Positions 9,672 to 13,926 of a DNA stretch of 13,926 bases are shown piece after piece. This DNA comes from an uncultured Eubacteriales bacterium (GTDB lineage: Bacteria; Bacillota; Clostridia; UMGS1840), in the NCBI GenBank assembly GCA_900555525.1, contig USLP01000008.1, positions 1 through 13,926 on the forward strand. The letters are read 5' to 3'. The notes under the pieces were generated by a model, which did no database searches, was not told the DNA's origin, and saw only the letters and a program-made list of their open reading frames with translations. Both the position numbers and the translations under genes were made by a program. Position 1 is the stretch's first letter, and every line of letters starts with the position of its first letter.

Positions 9672-10921
9672 TCATTTATTATACTCACGTATTAAATTAA
9701 TCCTTTTTCCATATACCTCACCCTCTATATTTATTTTCATATAATAATTTTCAACATCATCAGGTATATTGAATAATGTGCGGCTTTCATTTTTTTCATT
9801 GGCATTTAATCTCAATTTACTTTTGGTAGAATAAACTTTTATATTATTTTGTTTCTCATACAATTCTACAAAAATTGTCAATAAAGTGCTTTCATTTGTA
9901 ATATTTTTACACTCTATATCGGTTTCAACAAAACCCGGTTTTAACGAAGTTATTTTTTGCCTGTTTATTCCACTGTAAAATGAAATTTCACTTATTTCAA
10001 ATACAGGATTATTGTTTGGATTAACATCTCTTTTTTCATAAAAATTCACATTAAAATTAACAGAAGCAAATGCTATTAAATTGACTATACTGTAGTTATA
10101 ATTTCTTGTACCTGTTATTGTCGCTGACTTATTAGCAATATTACTATTATTACTTACAACAGTTACATCGGCTTTAACTCCGTCTGCAAAAACAGATGTC
10201 CCCGTTAAACTCAAAGAAAAACCGGTTGATGCCAAAATATCGACAGTAGCTAACGTTTTATTTTTCAAAGTATCGTATACAGTAAGCAAAAAGGTATAAT
10301 TTTTACTTAACAATGTACTTGGCAATGTGCAGTCAACTACATAAGCTCCATTCTTTTTTATTACTTCTGTATTTATAAGCTCCAATTGATCTGTTTGATT
10401 AACCGCAGTCAGCGTCAACTTATTCCCGGTTTCACAATATATCGTACCCCCTATATGTATAACATAAGAATTAAATGCAATATTTAATTTTGCAGAAGCA
10501 AATTTCGTATCTTCATATACAGGCGCTTGATTTTTTGTTTTTTTTTCTATGAAATAATTGAAAAAATATTCAAAACATTTTCACCTCCTAAATATAAATT
10601 GAATATTCCGTCAGCAGAATAATCAGAAACATAAAAATTATGTGTAAAATCCCCGTTTTCTTCACTTTCGAATTGATTGATATAGGCTATTTTATCATTT
10701 TTGTCTTTAACTAACAAAGTAACCTGTTTTTTAGTGCCACCTAATATTCTTCCCGTAACTGTTATAATATCGTCTGTTACGTTTACAGAAGCGGTTATCG
10801 GGGATTCTCCGACATGTTCGAGCAAATCTTCTGTTGCTATAGCAATATTAGCAAATATACTGATATTAAATATCAGAGCCAGTAATAAAGCTATAACAGT
10901 TTTTAAAATGTTTTTAGTCAT
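9672..10921 (-). pseudogene. Exported beta-sandwich protein gene split by one frameshift
   Basis: First gene of the minus-strand operon. The ATG at 10921 follows AAGGAGAG and opens a frame with a signal peptide (LALIFNISIFANIAIA) and an Ig-like module, ending early at TAG 10549-10547. The rest of the protein lies in another frame, open from 10580 down to TGA 9674-9672; the first usable start there is only a weak TTG at 10418. The two frames overlap between 10583 and 10549. One extra T in the T6 run at 10561-10566, or in the T4 run at 10572-10575, would join them into a protein of about 416 residues. The joined protein has two modules like those of the LRR protein, then a C-terminal module like that of the protease. 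It may be a genuine frameshift mutation, a sequencing error, or a gene needing a -1 shift. No enzymatic motif is seen; a structural or adhesive role is a guess. Confidence 0.8.
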
Positions 10922-10969
10922 AATCTTCTCTCCTTTTATTATTTTTTTGGCTTTTATGTCTTTTACTTA

Positions 10970-10979
10970 TACAACCCTA
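10970..10979 (-). promoter_or_regulatory. Candidate operator TAGGGTTGTA, operon side
   Basis: On the minus strand this is TAGGGTTGTA, followed at once by TAAGTAAAA, so it abuts a possible -10 element (TATAAG). It ends 48 bases before the ATG of the first operon gene. An identical 10-mer in the opposite orientation lies upstream of the HTH gene. One site facing each divergent gene is what a shared regulator would use, but no binding data exist. Confidence 0.35.
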
Positions 10980-11060
10980 AAAATGTTCATTTTGTGACGC
11001 AATTTTACAATTTTTTTGATTTTCTGCTTTTTTTACAATTTATATTATGCTTTTTTAGTG

Positions 11061-11090
11061 ATTTTAACTGTATTCATCATTTCTTGTCAC
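11061..11090 (-). promoter_or_regulatory. Candidate promoter of the surface-protein operon
   Basis: On the minus strand GTGACA (11090-11085, five of six to TTGACA) is followed after 18 bases by TAAAAT (11066-11061, five of six to TATAAT). It would give a 5' untranslated leader of roughly 130 bases. In DNA this AT-rich, matches of this quality can arise by chance. Confidence 0.35.
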
Positions 11091-11104
11091 GATTTCAAAA
11101 AAAA

Positions 11105-11114
11105 TAGGGTTGTA
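11105..11114 (+). promoter_or_regulatory. Candidate operator TAGGGTTGTA, regulator side
   Basis: A perfect plus-strand copy of the 10-mer found inverted at 10970-10979, ending 79 bases before the HTH gene ATG. It is followed by ATTATAAAA, similar in its last bases to the flank of the other copy. If the HTH protein binds here it would be autoregulated together with the surface operon. Confidence 0.35.
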
Positions 11115-11193
11115 ATTATAAAAAACTTTTTAAAACAGAACTTTTTTGGGAGGTTTACAAGATATCATTTTTTGCAAGAAAGGCGGCACAATT

Positions 11194-11529
11194 ATGAGAG
11201 AAAAATTAACCCCCTATGAACGAAGAAATGAAATTCTTACAGCTCTGGTACATAATAAAAAAATAACAATATCACAAACTGCAATAAACTATAATGTTTC
11301 CGAAAAAACAATAAGCCGTGATATTGATTTTCTTAGTAAGGAAGTACCTATATATACAAAGGCGGGTTGCGGAGGCGGCGTATTTATACATAAAGACTAT
11401 CATTTATACAACAACTATCTTTCTTCTGAAGAAGAACGGTTTTTGTTAGATATATTAAAACTGCTTCCTTCAATAAAAAGAAAAAAATTGGAAAAAATTA
11501 TTTTCAAATTTTCCTCTCCGAAAATATAG
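11194..11529 (+). CDS. Small DeoR/HTH_11-type DNA-binding regulator
   Basis: A 111-residue protein with a winged helix-turn-helix near the N-terminus (about residues 8-60). ITISQTAINYNVSEKTISRD is the helix-turn-helix and the glycine-rich AGCGGGVFI is the wing. The C-terminal part (YLSSEEERFLLDILKLLP and onward) resembles small stand-alone HTH proteins of Firmicutes that are often found in accessory DNA. Those are also about 105-115 residues, so it does not look like a truncated WYL regulator. I chose the ATG at 11194, which has AAAGG 10 bases upstream; an in-frame TTG at 11146 lacks an appropriate site. It is transcribed away from the surface operon and towards the recombinase module, with 543 bases before the next gene. 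It is the natural candidate to control the divergent operon, but it could instead serve the recombination module. Confidence 0.85.
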   Translation: MREKLTPYERRNEILTALVHNKKITISQTAINYNVSEKTISRDIDFLSKEVPIYTKAGCGGGVFIHKDYHLYNNYLSSEEERFLLDILKLLPSIKRKKLEKIIFKFSSPKI

Positions 11530-11537
11530 CCCTTTTC

Positions 11538-11568
11538 TAAAAAAAGAAAGCACACACTAAATGTGTGT
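11538..11568 (-). terminator. Terminator-like hairpin facing the minus strand
   Basis: On the minus strand ACACAC, loop ATTTA, GTGTGT form a six-pair stem followed by GC and a T-rich tail (TTTCTTTTTTT). The T tail lies only on this side, so it would stop transcription coming from the right, not from the HTH gene. This implies a minus-strand transcript somewhere in 11570-11900, or it simply insulates the HTH gene from antisense transcription. Confidence 0.5.
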
Positions 11569-11746
11569 CGCAGCATAACAGCAATCAGATACATTACGAT
11601 ATGGACGAGCCAATCAATGTATGCGCCACAATCTCTTGTTCTTTCTCCTTTAGTTAAACAACTTACAAGAGTAGCGATAAACATAACATTGAAAAATAAG
11701 GCAGCAACCTTATGGGCAACGACTTTATATCGGAACAATGATACTT

Positions 11747-11801
11747 CTGTCCAGCCACAGTCCGAGCGTTAAAAGCGTCGCAGGCAATGGGGACAGCTCG
11801 G
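11747..11801. ncRNA. Possible pseudoknotted RNA element
   Basis: CTGTCC (11747-11752) is complementary to GGACAG (11791-11796), and CCGAGC (11762-11767) to GCTCGG (11796-11801). Their order is a, b, a', b', which describes an H-type pseudoknot or two alternative pairings. The strand is not decided, but the terminator-like hairpin at 11538-11568 suggests the minus strand. I cannot assign it to a known RNA family. Confidence 0.25.
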
Positions 11802-11828
11802 TCGAAAAGGCGGAGAGGTGAAATTCCT

Positions 11829-11867
11829 ATGGAGTGTTTTTGCAATACACCATCTGAAATTGCTTAA
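11829..11867 (+). CDS. Possible 12-residue ORF with ribosome site
   Basis: The sequence ATG GAG TGT TTT TGC ... TAA encodes MECFCNTPSEIA. GGAGAGGTG, a good ribosome site, lies about 8 bases upstream. With no known family and such a short frame it may be chance, or a remnant of a longer gene. Confidence 0.15.
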   Translation: MECFCNTPSEIA

Positions 11868-11888
11868 AGGCATTAGAAATTTGAATAC

Positions 11889-11917
11889 AATATGGTTTAA
11901 AAAGGCAAATTTAACAA
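11889..11917 (-). promoter_or_regulatory. Weak candidate minus-strand promoter overlapping the left repeat arm
   Basis: On the minus strand TTGTTA (11917-11912) is followed after 17 bases by CATATT (11894-11889), each four of six to consensus. The -35 element lies within the inverted repeat arm. It would drive the minus-strand transcript suggested by the terminator at 11538-11568. The evidence is thin. Confidence 0.2.
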
Positions 11918-11939
11918 TAGAGAGGCATGTTGTATTCAA
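11907..11939 (+). repeat. Left arm of the 33-bp inverted repeat bracketing the recombinase module
   Basis: It starts AAATTTAACAATAGAGAGGC and ends TTCAA. Its reverse complement recurs at 13848-13880 with 31 of 33 identical bases; the first 22 are perfect. Weaker similarity with small gaps continues for about 14 bases inward (TTCTCATGCCTGA against the matching recombinase codons). On the minus strand it reads LEYNMPLYC then stop, nearly the same as the recombinase C-terminus (VEHNMPLYC), with a TGA just upstream. Confidence 0.9.
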
Positions 11940-11962
11940 GTTCTCATGCCTGAAATTAAAAT

Positions 11963-12018
11963 ACTTTAATATCAGAGATTAAGACATTTTTAAGTGTTTT
12001 AATTTGTAATATTAAAGT
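11963..12018. repeat. Nested palindrome upstream of the recombination module
   Basis: The outer arms ACTTTAATAT (11963-11972) and ATATTAAAGT (12009-12018) are perfectly complementary. The inner arms ATTAAGACA (11978-11986) and TGTTTTAAT (11995-12003) pair at eight of nine positions. Together they form a 56-base imperfect hairpin ending 54 bases before the small ORF. It has no T tail, so a regulator-binding or cruciform site is more likely than a terminator. Confidence 0.55.
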
Positions 12019-12072
12019 TTGAATACAATACAAGCAGATACACATATATTTGAATAAAAGAGGCGATTGTTT

Positions 12073-12249
12073 ATGACAGACAAAGATATAAAAATCAGCA
12101 TAACTGCACCTTCCTTTAAATTTAATGATAAAGAATACATAACAAGCATACAAAAAATTCTGCTTCTTACATTATACGAAAACGGTAAAATAAACTTTAA
12201 TCAATATAATCATGCTGTTGAATTAATTGAAAAGAAATTTTGCAAATGA
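12073..12249 (+). CDS. Small SHOCT-like protein upstream of the recombinase
   Basis: A 58-residue protein (begins MTDKDIKISITAP) with AAAGAGG about 9 bases before the ATG. The C-terminal half, ILLLTLYENGKINFNQYNHA plus VELIEKKF, has the pattern of a SHOCT-type short helical domain (leucines, then G.I....Y..A...I...F). Small proteins like this commonly precede large serine recombinases in clostridial mobile elements. Their role is not known to me; modulation of the recombinase is a guess. It ends 43 bases before the recombinase ATG, so the two probably form one transcript. An in-frame TTG six bases upstream is a weaker start. Confidence 0.75.
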   Translation: MTDKDIKISITAPSFKFNDKEYITSIQKILLLTLYENGKINFNQYNHAVELIEKKFCK

Positions 12250-12274
12250 CAAGCTTTTGATATATAATACAAGG

Positions 12275-12282
12275 AAAAGGAG
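12275..12282 (+). promoter_or_regulatory. Ribosome binding site deciding the recombinase start
   Basis: AAAAGGAG lies 10 bases before the ATG at 12293. It supports that start over the in-frame TTG at 12227, which lies inside the small upstream gene, and over the GTG at 12284, which is too close to the site. Confidence 0.7.
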
Positions 12283-12292
12283 TGTGAAAGCT

Positions 12293-13876
12293 ATGATAAG
12301 AGTAGCGGCATATTGCAGAGTTTCAACGGACAAGGACGACCAAGCCAACAGCTTTGAAAGTCAGAAGCTGTATTTTGAAGAATACATAAAAAGAAATCCC
12401 GATTGGGAGCTTTACGAAATTTATGCAGATGAAGGCTTTTCGGGAACAAACACCAAAAAACGTGTTGGGTTTAACAAAATGATTGCAGACGCACATCTGG
12501 GCAAATTCAAATTGATACTTACAAAGGAAGTAAGCAGATTTGCAAGAAACACGGTTGATACCCTACAATATACAAGAGAACTGAAAGCGCTTAATATCGG
12601 TGTTTATTTTGCACTTGACAATATTGACACTCTCGCACCAGATGGCGAGCTTAGACTAACCATTATGGCATCGCTTGCACAAGAAGAAAGCAGAAAAACA
12701 AGCGAAAGAGTGAAATGGGGACAAAAACGACAAATGGAAAAAGGGGTTGTTTTTGGTCGTGATATGCTTGGATATGATGTTATAAACGGTGTTTTGCATA
12801 TCAATCAAGAAGGTGCGGAGATTGTAAGACTTATTTTTCATAAATTTGTATTTGAAAAAAAAGGATGTTGTTCAATTGCCCGCGAACTGCGGGAAACAGG
12901 ATATAAAACAATAACGGGAAATGCTACATGGTCAAATACTGTTATATTAAAAATTCTCCGAAATGAAAAATACTGCGGCGATTTAACACAAAAAAAGACA
13001 TACACTCCGGATTATCTTACGCATCAAAAAAAATATAATCACGGCGAAGAAGAATTTGTTACAATACAAAATCATCATGAACCGATTATTGAACGAGAAA
13101 TTTGGAATATGGCGCAGGAAGAATTAAAAAAGAAAGCTCCTTCCGACGAAATAAAATTAAAGTACAGTAATCGTTATCCGTTATCGGGAAAAATCTTTTG
13201 TGCATCATGCGGAGGACATTTTGTCGCACGAACAAAAAAACGAAAGGACGGAAGCAGATATAAAGCTTGGCGCTGTTTGTCTGCTGTAAGGTTTGGAAAA
13301 GAAAAAACAGATAATTTCGGAAATAAAATAGGTTGCAGCATTTGCACTCAAATTCGTGATGAAGATTTTATGCTTGCCGTTCAGAAGGTTACGGAAATGC
13401 TTGATATAAATCGTGAAGCTGTTATAAAAGGTATTTTTGACATTCTCAAGATTGTTTTAACGACAAATAACAAAAATTATATCGATAAAGCAGCAATATG
13501 TAAAAAAATAGAAAATCTAAAAAACAAATCCAAAAAACTGCTTGACCTTTATTTAAGTGAAGATTTAAGCAAAGGTGAATACCGTGATAAAAAAACCGAA
13601 TACGAAAACGAAATTACAAAACTAGAAAAATTGCTTTTGGAAGAAACAGATACAAATGATTACAATTCCGATTTAATGGCAAAGGATATTTGCGGTTATA
13701 TAAAGCGAATTTTGGACGGAACAGAACGTAATGAAATCTTTTATAAAAATCTTGTAGAAAAAATTGTTGTACACAACAGAGAAAAAATAGATATTTATTT
13801 AAATTTGCTCCCGCACAAGTGGTGTGCGACGCTTAGGCACACGAGAGTTGAACACAATATGCCTCTCTATTGTTAA
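12293..13876 (+). CDS. Large serine recombinase (resolvase/invertase superfamily)
   Basis: With the ATG at 12293 the protein has 527 residues, a normal length for the TnpX/TndX/CcrB-like group. The N-terminal catalytic domain (1-145) contains AAYCRVSTD with nucleophile Ser11 and the arginines Arg9, Arg82 and Arg85 (SRFAR). The recombinase DNA-binding domain spans about 155-280 (LGYDV ... ILRNEKYCGD). A zinc ribbon follows with Cys303, Cys306, Cys328, Cys348 and Cys351, then a coiled coil (about 400-452). The last 20 or so residues (after LLPHKW) do not look like ordinary family sequence, and the final codons are part of the right arm of the inverted repeat. It cuts DNA and joins it via a covalent serine intermediate, to integrate, excise or invert a segment. 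No obvious damage is visible, so it is probably active. Confidence 0.95.
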   Translation: MIRVAAYCRVSTDKDDQANSFESQKLYFEEYIKRNPDWELYEIYADEGFSGTNTKKRVGFNKMIADAHLGKFKLILTKEVSRFARNTVDTLQYTRELKALNIGVYFALDNIDTLAPDGELRLTIMASLAQEESRKTSERVKWGQKRQMEKGVVFGRDMLGYDVINGVLHINQEGAEIVRLIFHKFVFEKKGCCSIARELRETGYKTITGNATWSNTVILKILRNEKYCGDLTQKKTYTPDYLTHQKKYNHGEEEFVTIQNHHEPIIEREIWNMAQEELKKKAPSDEIKLKYSNRYPLSGKIFCASCGGHFVARTKKRKDGSRYKAWRCLSAVRFGKEKTDNFGNKIGCSICTQIRDEDFMLAVQKVTEMLDINREAVIKGIFDILKIVLTTNNKNYIDKAAICKKIENLKNKSKKLLDLYLSEDLSKGEYRDKKTEYENEITKLEKLLLEETDTNDYNSDLMAKDICGYIKRILDGTERNEIFYKNLVEKIVVHNREKIDIYLNLLPHKWCATLRHTRVEHNMPLYC

Positions 13877-13880
13877 ATTT
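13848..13880 (-). repeat. Right arm of the 33-bp inverted repeat, overlapping the recombinase 3' end
   Basis: The reverse complement of the left arm (11907-11939), differing at two of 33 positions. On the plus strand it encodes VEHNMPLYC and the TAA stop of the recombinase, plus four more bases. The arms enclose about 1.9 kb with the small ORF and the recombinase. Confidence 0.9.
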
Positions 13881-13904
13881 CCGTTTTTTCGGCTTGTCAG
13901 TCTT

Positions 13905-13922
13905 GCAAGGCGACAGCCTTGC
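13905..13922. repeat. Perfect hairpin at the right edge
   Basis: GCAAGGC, loop GACA, GCCTTGC is a seven-pair perfect stem-loop 28 bases after the recombinase stop. The sequence ends four bases later, so a following T tail that would make it a terminator cannot be seen. It is more GC-rich than the surroundings. Confidence 0.55.
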
Positions 13923-13926
13923 TTCG

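Larger units (their letters stand above)
10922..11193. other. Divergent intergenic region between surface operon and HTH gene
   Basis: This AT-rich 272-base stretch separates two divergently transcribed genes and must carry promoters for both. It has no open frame with a good start and ribosome site. It contains a candidate minus-strand promoter and an inverted pair of TAGGGTTGTA motifs, both listed separately. I found no convincing sigma-70-type promoter for the plus strand. TTGATT at 11016 with TATATT at 11041 has a 19-base spacer, which is poor. Confidence 0.6.
11881..11939. other. Paired inverted TTGAATACAA motifs, possible recombinase site
   Basis: TTGAATACAATATG at 11881-11894 faces its inverted relative (TTGAATACAACATG on the minus strand) at 11939-11926. 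This gives a 59-base site with inverted 14-base ends. Another direct copy (TTGAATACAATA) lies at 12019-12030, and TTGAACACAATATG lies at 13848-13861 in the right repeat arm. Serine recombinases bind inverted half-sites around a short core, which makes this an attachment-site candidate only. Confidence 0.3.
11530..12072. other. Structured region without a convincing protein gene
   Basis: This 543-base stretch has open frames on both strands, but none has a good start with a ribosome site and reasonable composition. It holds a terminator-like hairpin on the minus strand (11538-11568), a hairpin at 11696-11713 (ATAAGG/CCTTAT), complementary segments in pseudoknot order (11747-11801), the left arm of a long inverted repeat (11907-11939), copies of TTGAATACAA, and a nested palindrome (11963-12018). 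About 11745-11825 is visibly more GC-rich than its surroundings, as expected for structured RNA or DNA of different origin. Confidence 0.6.

Noticed and set aside
9325..9744. Plus-strand 139-residue frame across the protease start
   Set aside because: It lies opposite the protease signal peptide and propeptide with no ribosome site, a typical shadow frame in AT-rich DNA.
11415..11738. Minus-strand open frame of 107 residues with hydrophobic segments
   Set aside because: It starts at TTG without a ribosome site, runs through the terminator-like hairpin and overlaps the HTH gene tail. It may be a decayed gene, but I cannot support it as coding.
11805..11835. Resemblance of GGAGAGGTGAAATTCC to part of 16S rRNA
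   Set aside because: Only a short stretch is similar and the flanks do not match any rRNA order, so it is treated as coincidence.
11663..11845. Minus-strand 60-residue frame containing AGQKYHC, faintly like the AgrB active-site region
   Set aside because: The start has no ribosome site, the match covers only a few residues, and no AgrD-like or sensor gene is nearby.
12227..12292. Longer recombinase start at TTG 12227
   Set aside because: It overlaps the upstream small gene and lacks a ribosome site, whereas the ATG at 12293 has AAAAGGAG at 10 bases and begins right before the conserved AAYCRVS motif.

Overview
The window is AT-rich. Its strong AGGAGG-like ribosome binding sites, standard genetic code, and small SHOCT-like and HTH proteins beside a large serine recombinase all suggest a low-GC Firmicute, most likely an anaerobic clostridium of gut type. 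That assignment is inferred from style, not from a marker gene.

Positions 1-10921 hold one minus-strand operon of four exported proteins separated by only 18-22 bases. In order of transcription they are: (i) a broken gene for an exported beta-sandwich protein (10921 to 9672, one frameshift); (ii) a 1223-residue subtilisin-like S8 protease fused to 14 RCC1-type repeats (9650 to 5979); (iii) a 450-residue internalin-like leucine-rich-repeat protein with an EF-hand-like loop (5960 to 4608); (iv) a very large RHS/YD-repeat protein that starts at 4585 and is still open at the left edge after 1528 codons. Each starts with a signal peptide. The first gene shares its N-terminal modules with the LRR protein and its C-terminal module with the protease, so the operon looks assembled from a common kit of domains. 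A reasonable but unproven reading is a cell-surface or secreted machine: an RHS shell protein with a likely variable C-terminal tip outside the window, a protease, and two repeat-rich binding partners.

Positions 10922-11193 are a divergent intergenic region. It has a plausible minus-strand promoter and two inverted copies of TAGGGTTGTA, one upstream of each divergent gene. A small HTH regulator (11194-11529, plus strand) is the obvious candidate to bind there.

Positions 11530-12072 have no convincing protein gene but are rich in structure: a terminator-like hairpin facing the minus strand, complementary segments in pseudoknot order, a nested palindrome, and several copies of a TTGAATACAA motif. 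A recombination module follows on the plus strand: a 58-residue SHOCT-like protein (12073-12249) and a 527-residue large serine recombinase (12293-13876). A 33-bp near-perfect inverted repeat (31 of 33 identical) brackets this module at 11907-11939 and 13848-13880. The right copy encodes the last ten codons and stop of the recombinase, and the left copy preserves the same reading on the opposite strand. The module could be an invertible segment or the scar of earlier recombination events. The window ends in a perfect small hairpin (13905-13922).
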